Assembly (NCBI GenBank): GCA_026708585.1
Contig: JAPOUQ010000030.1
Coordinates: 44,908 to 108,907, forward strand
DNA length: 64,000 bases
Origin: Gammaproteobacteria bacterium
Lineage (GTDB): Bacteria > Pseudomonadota > Gammaproteobacteria > Arenicellales > Poriferihabitantaceae
Direction of reading: 5' to 3'
Below the pieces are notes generated by a model. The model ran no database searches. It had not been told where the DNA came from and saw nothing but the letters and a program-made list of their open reading frames with translations. The position numbers and the translations under genes are program-made. Below, piece by piece: positions 10,615 to 19,451 of the stretch (its first letter is position 1; each line of letters starts with the position of its first letter).

Positions 10615-11502
10615 TCAGGCTTTTTTGGATAACATCAATACTTGAAAAAAATTTCCTTTCCGCCCTCCCCATGCTGGAAATTTTTCATTTGAAGTTATCC
10701 GATCAGAAAATTCGGAGTGTTTCAAAAAACGACCACGATCATCGAAAAGCTTGTACTCGGAAGTTGCACGAATGAACTCGTCAATTTGCGACTCGGGAGG
10801 GAAAAAAGGAACATGTACCGAGAGATGAACAACGGGCAAGTACGGGGCCATCATTGAGAGTCCTTCACCAAGATTTGCTTCACCTCCTTCTATATCGATC
10901 TTAACAAGATCGGGATTACGTATATTTTGCGATCTGATCAACTTTTCAAGGGTGATGGTCGGCACAACAAATTCATGACCCTCCCAACCACTCCGACTCG
11001 TATCGACTGAACCTTCAGGAAGCCCCATAGAAACGGTTCCTTCATTATCATCAATTGCGATGTTCAATAGTTCCAATTTACATCTGTTTTCTGGAATGGA
11101 ATCGGCGATTTTGACTAGTGCCGCGAAGCTGTTTGGATTGGGTTCAAGTGCTACTACACGAGAAGCTTTACAAACTAATGCATAAATAATTGTTGGACCA
11201 ATCCAAGCTCCGATATCAAGAACTAATCCTCCGGGTTTTACGAACTGTCGATAGATTTGCTCTGTTCGACGCTCCCAATCAGCACTATACCAATGCCAGA
11301 ATTCGTTAGCTACAACTTCGACCTCTATATGTTCAACAGCAACTCTTCCGGTGTCGGTCTGGGTTGGTCGATAACTTCGATGCCATAGCTTGGAATAACT
11401 TGATCCAAGAGCACATCTTGCATGATCTTTCCATTCACCGGGCTGGCGGGTATTCAGTTGCCTAGATCGTAGTCTCTCAGTAACGTTATGTTCTGAACTC
11501 AT
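10615..11502 (-). CDS. FkbM family SAM-dependent methyltransferase
   Basis: A 295-residue protein with the class I methyltransferase SAM-binding pattern LVLDIGAWIGPT (about residue 95), an acidic loop VVALEPNP, and LVKIDIEGGE, which together mark the FkbM family. FkbM enzymes are usually O-methyltransferases acting on sugars or small molecules. The N-terminal 60 residues are arginine-rich and not recognisable. It lies between tmm and a dimethylarginine-hydrolase-like gene on the other strand, so the neighbours do not suggest a substrate. The start is uncertain: a GAGG box lies only two bases from the chosen ATG. Confidence 0.75.
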   Translation of the reverse strand: MSSEHNVTERLRSRQLNTRQPGEWKDHARCALGSSYSKLWHRSYRPTQTDTGRVAVEHIEVEVVANEFWHWYSADWERRTEQIYRQFVKPGGLVLDIGAWIGPTIIYALVCKASRVVALEPNPNSFAALVKIADSIPENRCKLELLNIAIDDNEGTVSMGLPEGSVDTSRSGWEGHEFVVPTITLEKLIRSQNIRNPDLVKIDIEGGEANLGEGLSMMAPYLPVVHLSVHVPFFPPESQIDEFIRATSEYKLFDDRGRFLKHSEFSDRITSNEKFPAWGGRKGNFFQVLMLSKKA

Positions 11503-11709
11503 TCCTCTTATTTCGCCCTTAAAATCAATATTTACTAAACAAGAATCACAAAACTAGTTTGGTTTCGATCATAATTTTAATTTGAAATTTCAGTACAATC
11601 TCAACTATCTTTGTGACACGAATATAGAATGTATTCCTCAAGATGAATAAACCTCATTTACCTTAGCCAGACTTTGATAAAATTCCAACTGTAATTAAAT
11701 TTTCTTGTA

Positions 11710-12633
11710 GTGACTGAATCAGAAATTGACATGAAAGATCTTGGCTCAACTCAAATTTCCCAGCAAGCATGGGGTATCGATAATGATTACGCCCTCCTAC
11801 ATGATGTTTTGCTTGGACACCCCAATCATTACCGTTGGGTAGATGCTGGACCAATAATCCGTAGAACCTTGCAAAATCAGAAACATACCGGTATCAAATT
11901 CAATCATAACACAGCAATAGCCCAACATGCTGAAATGGTTCAAATCTACGAAAATGCAGGTGTGAAATGTCATTATCTAGAGTCAGACGAAGTCTTGCAC
12001 CGAAATTTCTTTGCCCGTGACTCAAGTGCCATGACTCCCTGGGGAGCCTTAATCTGCCACATGCAATTGAAATGCAGGCGTGCTGATTACGTTACCTCGA
12101 TTAAGTTCTATCAAGATAACAACATTCCAATATGGAACTATGTTACAGCTGGTCATTTTGAGGGGGGAGATTTCGTGATTTTAGAGCCTGGCTCTGTTTT
12201 GATTGGTTATTGTGGAGAACGATCCGAACAAGAAGGTGCTGAACAAGTTGCTACATGGGTTCGAAAACAGGGGTGGGAGGCACAAACAGTTCCGATATCT
12301 AGAGAATTTGTACATATGGATGGTCTGGTTGTTCCGCTGGCACCCAAGTTACTTGTCGCCTGTCTAGATGCTCTCGAAGACTGGGTGGTGAAATGGCTTC
12401 GCGGAAAAAGTTTCGAGTTTGTTGATGTAGGTTACGCTGAAGCCAAGGACCTTGGAGTTAATCTAGTTGCTTTAGGCGACGATCGTGTTTTATCCATGCA
12501 AAGCAGTCCAAAATTAAACGATAAAATGCGCGCTTTGGGTTTCGAAGTCTTCGATCCAGACATGTCAATGTTCACTTTGGGCGGTGGCGGTGTTCACTGC
12601 CTATGTCAAGCATTGAGAAGAGAACCTGGCTGA
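11710..12633 (+). CDS. Dimethylarginine dimethylaminohydrolase / amidinotransferase-like protein
   Basis: A 307-residue protein of the guanidine-modifying superfamily. The three catalytic stations are in order: GHFEGGDFVI (acid, about residue 152), FVHMDGLV (histidine, about 202) and the near-C-terminal nucleophile motif GGGGVHCLCQAL (about 293). Family members include dimethylarginine dimethylaminohydrolase, which releases dimethylamine from methylated arginine, and arginine deiminases or amidinotransferases. A dimethylamine-releasing role would suit the methylamine setting but is inference. The open frame starts with GTG at 11710; ATG at 11731 is an alternative, and neither has a clear ribosome site. 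Confidence 0.72.
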   Translation: MTESEIDMKDLGSTQISQQAWGIDNDYALLHDVLLGHPNHYRWVDAGPIIRRTLQNQKHTGIKFNHNTAIAQHAEMVQIYENAGVKCHYLESDEVLHRNFFARDSSAMTPWGALICHMQLKCRRADYVTSIKFYQDNNIPIWNYVTAGHFEGGDFVILEPGSVLIGYCGERSEQEGAEQVATWVRKQGWEAQTVPISREFVHMDGLVVPLAPKLLVACLDALEDWVVKWLRGKSFEFVDVGYAEAKDLGVNLVALGDDRVLSMQSSPKLNDKMRALGFEVFDPDMSMFTLGGGGVHCLCQALRREPG

Positions 12634-13360
12634 TAACAGGATCTCCATAGACTCTAAAGCAGTCTGTTTTTTCTGCTTTGTTCTTTCAGCAAACAAAAAT
12701 GTTTGGCAGACTGTTTAGAATGTTCACTATTTCCTTACTTCGGAAATGCTCCGCTCATGGTTCGGCCTGCTACTGGCTTGAATTGTATAGATGGCGAGAG
12801 CGTCTTTGAAATCGAGTCTAATGGTTATCAGCTGGCCAGTCTTACACATCTCATGGGAGTAATGATACTCCAACACAGTAACAGTCAACTAGACATTGCC
12901 TATCAAAGCTATTGAATCGAGACCAAACGGATATAAGTGATCAAGGTGAGTGATAACCGTTTGGGACTCATTATATCTTCCATGTATACCAACGGATAAT
13001 TCAACAAAAATCGATCCTCGAATCGAGTAAGTAGTGCAGGAAAACCCAAATCAAACGCCTATTTTGTTAGATAGCAATACATAAGTTGAGTGTGGTCTAT
13101 ATACTAGGGAGACACTATCGGAATAAATGATTGTTTTGTGTGACGTTTGAGGATGATGATCCAGCCCCCTAAAAAGCTTGTTGGTGAAAACATGGAGCCA
13201 TTAAAGTTATTCAATCTCCTTGATAAACAACTGTTATTGGAATACCGACTAAAAGCAATGGACACGGATTACCTACACCTCGACTTATCCTGTCCTGCAG
13301 TTTCTTCCAGTGAGTGGTCGACTGTCCAAATTTGTCATTAACGAATTGCTTAGCCCATTC
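12634..13360. other. Intergenic region, no supported gene
   Basis: About 730 bases between two convergent genes. Short open frames on the plus strand at 12703-12915 and 13147-13341 have no ribosome site, no recognisable motif and low-complexity composition. A weak inverted repeat near 12656-12680 (AAAGCAG...CTGCTTT) could form a hairpin after the hydrolase gene, without a clean T tract. The length without genes suggests eroded sequence. Confidence 0.4.
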
Positions 13361-13945
13361 TTAACCAAAGTCTCCATCCTTCTGTCTCATTTTCTTCTGT
13401 TGTCTTGGAGTTGGTACTAGACCGTAATTCATTTCCAAATCCTTAATTTCTGCAACTTCATGTCGCACAGCACATGCACTTATGATTTGGATCAGGTTCT
13501 CCTGGAGAGAACTACCCCGGGTGACAATGACACCAACGCTTATTGCACCTTCACTATGCAATCGGTGAAAATTATCTAGATCACGATCAAAAAATGGATC
13601 TTTATTGTTACATTCGATCTCCAATGCGATCACTCCATTTTCGTTCGTTCTCATATGATCAATCTCATGTGTGATTGAATGTCGTTCGATATTGTCAACT
13701 GTTTTTCTAATTACTACCCTTCGCTTTGGCCAGTTCAATTCTGTTAATGCTCTGCGCAATCTTTGAGTAATGGGTGATTCACCGCCTCCAGATTTGACCA
13801 ACTCTAGGTCTGCAATACGGATATCTAGCAGGGCTGAACATAACTCTCCCAGAGGTTTTGGGAAATCCTTTGTTAGAATCGCCATAGCATGATTGACAGC
13901 ATGAATATCAAATCCTACTCTCTTTAAATCTGCAATGGTTTTCAT
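13361..13945 (-). CDS. BglII/BstYI-like type II restriction endonuclease
   Basis: A 194-residue protein with a block typical of BglII-type endonucleases: ALEIECNNKDPFFDRDL around residues 105-121, followed by NFHRLHSEGAISVGVIVTRG. This is the PD-(D/E)XK nuclease core, expected to bind the metal and cut a palindromic DNA site. The gene appears intact. Its ATG overlaps the TGA of the upstream MT-A70 methylase gene (ATGA), the usual coupling of a restriction-modification operon. The methylase carries a frameshift, which would leave the nuclease unopposed unless that frameshift is a sequencing error, the nuclease is inactive, or another methylase protects the site. The recognition sequence cannot be read from the protein. 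Confidence 0.78.
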   Translation of the reverse strand: MKTIADLKRVGFDIHAVNHAMAILTKDFPKPLGELCSALLDIRIADLELVKSGGGESPITQRLRRALTELNWPKRRVVIRKTVDNIERHSITHEIDHMRTNENGVIALEIECNNKDPFFDRDLDNFHRLHSEGAISVGVIVTRGSSLQENLIQIISACAVRHEVAEIKDLEMNYGLVPTPRQQKKMRQKDGDFG

Positions 13946-14567
13946 TGGGTTACGACAGCAGAGTTATATGGGTATGTTGGCCAGTCAGGTTGATATTTGG
14001 ATGCCTGATTACCCCAGACTGTCCATCCCTCTCGTGTACCTCGACCAAACAATTCGAGGTACGGGCCCCAACTACATCTCTCAATTAGGTCATATTGCTC
14101 ATCCGGCTTGCGAGAATGTTCACGCTTTCTGGTAGCAATCAAATTGACTTGGCTTCGACCTGGAGCTAGAGTCCGAGCATTTTTACCCTTAACCCAAACA
14201 ACACCATTTCCGTGACATTACGAAAATAGAAACCAACCCCTCTTCCGTCTGACCCACCGTCCTTTCTAACCTTATGCCAAATCAAGTTGGTCTTGTATTC
14301 AAACCCCCATGCAGCTAGTGTATCCAATCCATATGGAAGGAGTGCATTCGGAACCCAGAGATAACAATGTGCCACATCTTCCATTAAGTCGACAACAGGC
14401 AAACTTTTTATCTCTTCAAAGGACAATGTTCCGTACCGAGAAAGCCGATGATGCTCAGGAGCGACCTTTCCAGTTCTGTTTGCAAATCGCCAAGGCGGAT
14501 CTGCCAAAACCGTTCCAAAAGTCTTGCCTCTTAAAGAATTCCCAAGATCATCCCCCGCCTTACTCAT
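13942..14567 (-). pseudogene. MT-A70 family adenine DNA methyltransferase, frameshifted
   Basis: The first part (14567 down to about 14195) encodes the N-terminal half with the catalytic motif ADPPWRF (about residue 22) and the fold of an MT-A70 N6-adenine methyltransferase. The frame then runs into a stop at 14166. The C-terminal half continues in another frame, down to 13942, with NARTLAPGRSQVNLIATRK and EGWTVWGNQ, both typical of the family. Adding one G to the GGG run (CCC at 14193-14195 on the plus strand) joins both halves into a protein of about 208 residues. This is the modification partner of the restriction gene downstream. A one-base homopolymer loss may be real or a read error. 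Confidence 0.85.
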
Positions 14568-14880
14568 CGCTTTTCCTCATTTCAAATGCTATTTTCATCA
14601 ATCGAATCCATAAATGTAAAACCTATAATCTATGGCTATGATACTAATATTATTATGATTTAATTTTTAGGTATGCCTTTCATCAATAAATGCACACATC
14701 AATACCCAAAGTTGAAACAAACAAAAACCAGAAATTAGAAAATAGCAATGAATTGACTGAATATCCTGAAATAGAAAATTACATATAGGATCTAGTTTGC
14801 CCAAAAATCTGGGTTAAGGAACCAAAGTGAATTCCATGTCGTATAGATTATAATCAGAAATGCAAGTTATACCCAAACCA
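14568..14880. other. Intergenic region upstream of the restriction-modification genes
   Basis: About 310 very AT-rich bases between the methylase start and the 3' end of the carbonic anhydrase gene, both on the minus strand. It should hold the promoter of the restriction-modification pair. No controller-protein gene and no clear controller box were found. Confidence 0.4.
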
Positions 14881-15498
14881 CTAATCAACCCCATAAAAGA
14901 AATCGACCTGACCTGAATGGAGGTCATATTCCGCACCAACAATCTTCAATTCACCGCTTTCACAAAGTGGCACCAGCAACGTTGATTCTGTTTTCAATTT
15001 CTCTACGTTATAGACAATATTTTGACGAATTGAATGAGATAGCACGGTACTTTCGTCGGAACAAGACATCGTTTCAGCAATCGGTGATATTGCAGGACGA
15101 ATTGCATCAACGAGTGAATGCAAGCCCGGGGTCAGTTCTTCCGTTGGATTCGATATTACATTCAATGTAGTCTTGATCGCCCCGCATTCCGTATGACCCA
15201 ATACAACCACCAATCGACTACCCAATACTGTAACCGCAAATTCAACACTACCCATTTGGGTTTGTGCCACCAAATTCCCAGCAACTCGGATAACAAATAA
15301 ATCACCACCGCCCTGATCAAAAATATATTCCACCGGTACACGCGAATCCGAACATCCCAAAATCACTGCAAATGGGGCTTGTCCATGAGCGAGTTCAACC
15401 CGTCTTTTTTCATCAAACAAACCTTCCACTCGTTGTCCAGACGTAAACCGCTCATTACCTTCTTTCAGCTTTTTCAGTGCTTCTATGGCAGTACTCAT
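14881..15498 (-). CDS. can: Beta-class carbonic anhydrase
   Basis: A 205-residue protein with the beta-carbonic anhydrase zinc ligands and catalytic dyad in order: CSDSR (Cys49, Asp51, Arg53) and GHTECGAI (His102, Cys105). It interconverts CO2 and bicarbonate in the cytoplasm. It is the last gene of a minus-strand run tdm, Rieske oxygenase, carbonic anhydrase, with a 39-base gap to the Rieske gene, and could deal with CO2 produced from oxidised methyl groups; that link is inference. A GGGAG box lies 11 bases before the ATG. Confidence 0.9.
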   Translation of the reverse strand: MSTAIEALKKLKEGNERFTSGQRVEGLFDEKRRVELAHGQAPFAVILGCSDSRVPVEYIFDQGGGDLFVIRVAGNLVAQTQMGSVEFAVTVLGSRLVVVLGHTECGAIKTTLNVISNPTEELTPGLHSLVDAIRPAISPIAETMSCSDESTVLSHSIRQNIVYNVEKLKTESTLLVPLCESGELKIVGAEYDLHSGQVDFFYGVD

Positions 15499-15537
15499 GT
15501 GGTTTCTATCTCCCTTACTACCCGTTCAATAGCAAAT

Positions 15538-16698
15538 TCATTTTTCGATCTCACCGCCTATTGCCTGCATAACCATGGATTGGAAATGATGAACTGCATG
15601 CTCTGACAATTCAGTCAATTCCCGATCAATCATGAACCGACCCTGATTGTATCCCTTAGATCTCAACCCACGTTGAACACTCTCGCATAGAGCAATATCT
15701 TCGGGTTGCAAAACATCCTTTTGATATCTCATTGCATCCCGATGCTGTTGTGTTGGTTCTTGCTCTGGAAGGAACCAGTCCTGAAATTCTATAGTCTGTC
15801 CAACCCCATCAGGATTCATCTGCAAAACAGATAAATTGGTTTTACCCGGATAGACCCAGATGGTCAGATTAGGCCATAAAAACCATCCTGCATACCCGAA
15901 ATCGACATCACCCCTCTTAAAATGAAAAGCTCGGTTTGTCTCCGACCTGGGTGCTCCTGCTATCTGGCTTGAATAGATACCTCGCGTTACCGTTCGATAT
16001 GTATTCATATCCACTAGATCCACAAAATCTTTATGAGCCGGAGCACAGTGATAACACTCCAGAAAATTGTCAATCAAAACTTTCCAGTTGCTTTGGACGT
16101 TATAGACATCCCTTTGTACCATTTGGAGATTATCAACTTCTGGGCAGATGCTGCGGATCTCATTTTCCAAATCACCGCTTAACTCCTTCAGCGCAACTGC
16201 TTCATGATCAAGATTAACAAATACCATCGAACAAAACTCTTCAACCCGTATCGGTTTGAGGGAAAAGTCACACTTGTTAAATCCAACTACACTCTCTGAG
16301 TTTCGAGCTACCTTAAGCGTGCCATCGGACCCATAAGACCATGCATGATAAGGGCAAACAATCAAATTCGTGTTCCCTTGCCCAGACAGTAATTCATGAC
16401 CACGGTGAGCACAAACATTGTAAAAAGCCTTTAAATCATCGGAACCTGAGCGAATGACAAACAGATTCTGGTCGCAAATAGAAGTAGCTAGGTAATCGCC
16501 AGGAGAGCAAAACTGACTGATATGACCAACATATATCCAATTGCAAAAGAAGATACTTTCTCTTTCAAGCTGATGTATAGTCGAATCGGTATAGAACCGA
16601 GCTGGTATTGTATAGGAGCCTGCGGGATTGCTGTAGAACGGGAAGTCACCATACTGCTTCGCTAAAACTTTTGCTGAACTGTCTAGAGGCGTGTCCAT
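15538..16698 (-). CDS. Rieske-type oxygenase alpha subunit, CntA (carnitine monooxygenase)-like
   Basis: A 386-residue Rieske non-haem iron oxygenase. The 2Fe-2S ligands are CAH (96-98) and CPYH (115-118). The mononuclear iron site is NFLECYHCAPAH, with His217 and His222. A glutamate (214) takes the place where many Rieske enzymes have a bridging aspartate, a trait reported for carnitine monooxygenase CntA. The C-terminal stretch LQPEDIALCESVQRGLRSKGY also resembles CntA/YeaW. Likely substrates are quaternary amines such as carnitine or betaines; CntA releases trimethylamine. No reductase partner lies nearby. The ATG at 16698 was chosen over 16704 because a GGAG box lies 7 bases before it. 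It sits 39 bases from tdm. Confidence 0.8.
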   Translation of the reverse strand: MDTPLDSSAKVLAKQYGDFPFYSNPAGSYTIPARFYTDSTIHQLERESIFFCNWIYVGHISQFCSPGDYLATSICDQNLFVIRSGSDDLKAFYNVCAHRGHELLSGQGNTNLIVCPYHAWSYGSDGTLKVARNSESVVGFNKCDFSLKPIRVEEFCSMVFVNLDHEAVALKELSGDLENEIRSICPEVDNLQMVQRDVYNVQSNWKVLIDNFLECYHCAPAHKDFVDLVDMNTYRTVTRGIYSSQIAGAPRSETNRAFHFKRGDVDFGYAGWFLWPNLTIWVYPGKTNLSVLQMNPDGVGQTIEFQDWFLPEQEPTQQHRDAMRYQKDVLQPEDIALCESVQRGLRSKGYNQGRFMIDRELTELSEHAVHHFQSMVMQAIGGEIEK

Positions 16699-16737
16699 TG
16701 GCATTCTCCAAAGATAAATTCAGGTATGTTGTCTGAT

Positions 16738-19116
16738 TCAAGACAATGAACTTGATTGATCAACTTGATAATTTCCCCGAACCCGTTGCTTTTCTGGATC
16801 AAAATGTGGAAAGCGCACAATCCGAGTAGGTATCCGCTTTTGATGCCCATCCAACTTTCCAATTTCCAAATGCTTGTCAATCTCTGCATGCATCGACTTG
16901 ATCCGACATAAGGCAATATTTTTCCTTAATATTGGGGAGTTGGTTGCACTCGTAATCAATCCGACTTGTTCTCGCCCGATGAACACACCATCACCACTAA
17001 CCGCAGGTTCTTCGCCTTCCAATTCTAGGCCAACCAATTTCTGTTGCGGATTGGACTTCCGTTTGATTAACTCCTCACGACCGAAAAAGCCATCCTGCTT
17101 GGTTTTCAATGGAACAGTAAATCCGATCCCGGCTTCAAAGGGATCGGTCTGATCACAAAACTCTTGGCCTGCAAACGCCAGTCCCGCTTCAATCCTCAGC
17201 ATATCAAGTGCTTCAAGACCTAATGGGGTGATACCATAATCCTGTCCCGCCTGCCAAATCGCATTCCACACGACCAACGAATCACGCGGATGACAAAATA
17301 TCTCATAACCTAACTCACCGGTATAACCGGTCCTCGAACAAATGATCGGAACCCCATCAGGACCTTTGATTCTCGCAATAGAAAATCGAAACCATTCGAG
17401 TTCGGAAACTTCCGATTGATCTGGACGAGTCCAAATACACTTCCTTAAGGTATCGAGACTTCTCGGACCCTGAACCTGAATATTATGTAATTGCGAGGTT
17501 GAATCTTTCACCCATGCTTTCAAGCCCAAAAGTCCAGCTTGTTCGCGCAACCACAGTCCAGACGTATCATTGCCACCAATCCATCGAAAATTGTGTTGGG
17601 CAAGACGAAAAACCGTCCCATCATCAATCATACCTCCAGATTCATAGCACATGGCGGTATACACCACTTGGCCGACACTGATTCGTCGAACGTCTCTAGT
17701 AACACAGGTTTGCAGTAATATCTCTGAATCGGGTCCAGTGACTTCATACTTTCTGAGCGGAGACAAATCCGTTATGACCACCTGTTCTCGGCATGCCCAA
17801 TACTCCGATATAGCACCAAGATTATTGAACGAACTTGCTAGCCAATAGCCATTGTATTCAATGAAATTTCTCGTCAGGGTTGAAGTTTTCGGATGAAAGC
17901 TGGTTTCTTGCGTCATTTCTGGTTCTGCATCAGTTGTTTTTCGGTAAGCAATTGCCTGCTTGAAAAGGTTTTGTTTTTCATAAATCCGAACATGGATATC
18001 GGTCGGAATCCAGGCATTCGCAGGATCAATGTCACAAGGACATGAAGAAGATACACAGACAAGATCAGTCATCGCTTTCATCAGCACATAGTCTCCAGGT
18101 CGAGACCACGGATCATCGAAAGTAAAGGAATATGCTTCGTCAAAAAATGTATTGAAAAACAGATTCATGGCTTGCCATCCTTTGCGAGGCTCAATCGGAT
18201 AGGGTGCCAATGCATCATTAAAATTGTCAGAGCAGTTGACATGTCCTGGATAGCCCGCTTCATCATAATACTTACTAGTGCAAGCTACTCCAAAACTGTC
18301 ATGTCGTCCGCAGGTATCTTGGACTATTTCAACTAATGGATTGAAGTCGATATCATAGAATTTGGAGTAGAGCCCTGGAATCGGATAAGCATTCCCCATT
18401 AACGAGCGTGTAGTAGTTGCGCTCAGATTTCGAATCTTACCTTGATCAAGTGCACGCTTATCAAAACACTGAAAATCTGAACACTGACGTCCATTAACAT
18501 CTATGACCTGAATATACTCTCCTTTTCGAACCTCATAGGCTTTAGCTGTTGCAGCATCGATATGGATACTATCCAATGCATCCGCTAGCGGTTCTGGCAG
18601 TTCCTTTATAGTCACCATGCTTGGATTCGCCCTTCTCACAAATACCACCAAATCTGTGGGAGGACAGCTCTGGTCAACATGCATAGGCGAACCCGGAGTA
18701 CCAAGTAACACTATCAATTCATCCTGACTAGCAAGTTGCACCTTCGTTTTCGCATTGGTTTCGCCTACCAACAATTCCGCTACAGCTGAATCTACTAGAT
18801 CAATTGAAAACATTTTCAATTTCTCTTTGATTTTTTTGGCCCCCGTAAATGGGGCTTCAAGCATTTGTGCAAGAACGCTACCAGAAGTTTCAGCTTTGAT
18901 TCCTAGCGCTTCAGTCATCGGTTGTCCTTTACTGTTGAAAGCAAAAATCTGGGCTGGTTGGAGTCCTTCGGGATCGACAATTTCGATTTGGTCGCCAGAC
19001 ATTAGCGGCAAGGCGATGACTCCACCAGCTTTTAGTGGATACCGTTCTTGACCAATCCAGTCTTGACCAAGACCGGGTTCACGCAATCGTACACGAGAAG
19101 GGATGCCCATATTCAT
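16738..19116 (-). CDS. tdm: Trimethylamine N-oxide demethylase (Tdm), DUF1989-GcvT fusion
   Basis: A 792-residue fusion with the architecture of Tdm. A DUF1989 domain (about 185-400) carries candidate metal-binding cysteines, including Cys279 and the CPCD at 359-362. A GcvT-type tetrahydrofolate-binding domain fills about 420-780 (RTGYTGELGYEIFCH). Residues 20-160 look like a second, diverged copy of the DUF1989 fold start (YPLKAGGVIALPLMSGDQI). Tdm splits TMAO into dimethylamine and formaldehyde, with the formaldehyde captured on folate. The neighbours fit: the Rieske oxygenase follows it, and tmoX diverges from it 335 bases away. DMSP demethylase DmdA is shorter and lacks DUF1989, so it was rejected. 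Confidence 0.88.
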   Translation of the reverse strand: MNMGIPSRVRLREPGLGQDWIGQERYPLKAGGVIALPLMSGDQIEIVDPEGLQPAQIFAFNSKGQPMTEALGIKAETSGSVLAQMLEAPFTGAKKIKEKLKMFSIDLVDSAVAELLVGETNAKTKVQLASQDELIVLLGTPGSPMHVDQSCPPTDLVVFVRRANPSMVTIKELPEPLADALDSIHIDAATAKAYEVRKGEYIQVIDVNGRQCSDFQCFDKRALDQGKIRNLSATTTRSLMGNAYPIPGLYSKFYDIDFNPLVEIVQDTCGRHDSFGVACTSKYYDEAGYPGHVNCSDNFNDALAPYPIEPRKGWQAMNLFFNTFFDEAYSFTFDDPWSRPGDYVLMKAMTDLVCVSSSCPCDIDPANAWIPTDIHVRIYEKQNLFKQAIAYRKTTDAEPEMTQETSFHPKTSTLTRNFIEYNGYWLASSFNNLGAISEYWACREQVVITDLSPLRKYEVTGPDSEILLQTCVTRDVRRISVGQVVYTAMCYESGGMIDDGTVFRLAQHNFRWIGGNDTSGLWLREQAGLLGLKAWVKDSTSQLHNIQVQGPRSLDTLRKCIWTRPDQSEVSELEWFRFSIARIKGPDGVPIICSRTGYTGELGYEIFCHPRDSLVVWNAIWQAGQDYGITPLGLEALDMLRIEAGLAFAGQEFCDQTDPFEAGIGFTVPLKTKQDGFFGREELIKRKSNPQQKLVGLELEGEEPAVSGDGVFIGREQVGLITSATNSPILRKNIALCRIKSMHAEIDKHLEIGKLDGHQKRIPTRIVRFPHFDPEKQRVRGNYQVDQSSSLS

Positions 19117-19451
19117 TGCAGATTAATTATCGACCAAACTAACATCGGGAAAGTAAATCTACGGCATTTTTTCTACCGTTATCCTCAAATGAAAAAGGAA
19201 GAACTTGAACCTGATCCATCATTTCATGAATTGAACTTGAAACCATTATTTTGAGCATTGGAACACTGGAAATGCTGTTTGATATCGGAATGGTACAGGA
19301 ATGTTACAACAAAATCTTGAATTATTTCATCTGATATTGATTTGCATGAAATAATCCATGATACTCACCTCATCCATAGCATTAACAGCCAAATTGAGCT
19401 AGATTTAATGCGACAAAATAACCCATGAAAAATACTATTTAGGAGAATCGA
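19117..19451. promoter_or_regulatory. Divergent promoter region between tdm and tmoX
   Basis: 335 bases separate two divergently transcribed TMAO genes, so both promoters and any shared operator should be here. A good ribosome site AGGAG (19440-19444) precedes the tmoX ATG by 7 bases, whereas none is evident for tdm. A short open frame crossing this region on the plus strand (19048-19254) overlaps the tdm start and is not counted. No clear palindromic operator was identified. Confidence 0.5.

Noticed and set aside
12703..13341. Two short plus-strand frames in the gap after the hydrolase gene
   Set aside because: No ribosome sites, no domains, and not continuous with each other; treated as chance frames or eroded sequence.
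16738..19116. DMSP demethylase (DmdA) as an explanation of the GcvT-type protein
   Set aside because: DmdA is a stand-alone GcvT-like protein of about 370 residues; this protein is 792 residues with a DUF1989 domain, which is the Tdm design.
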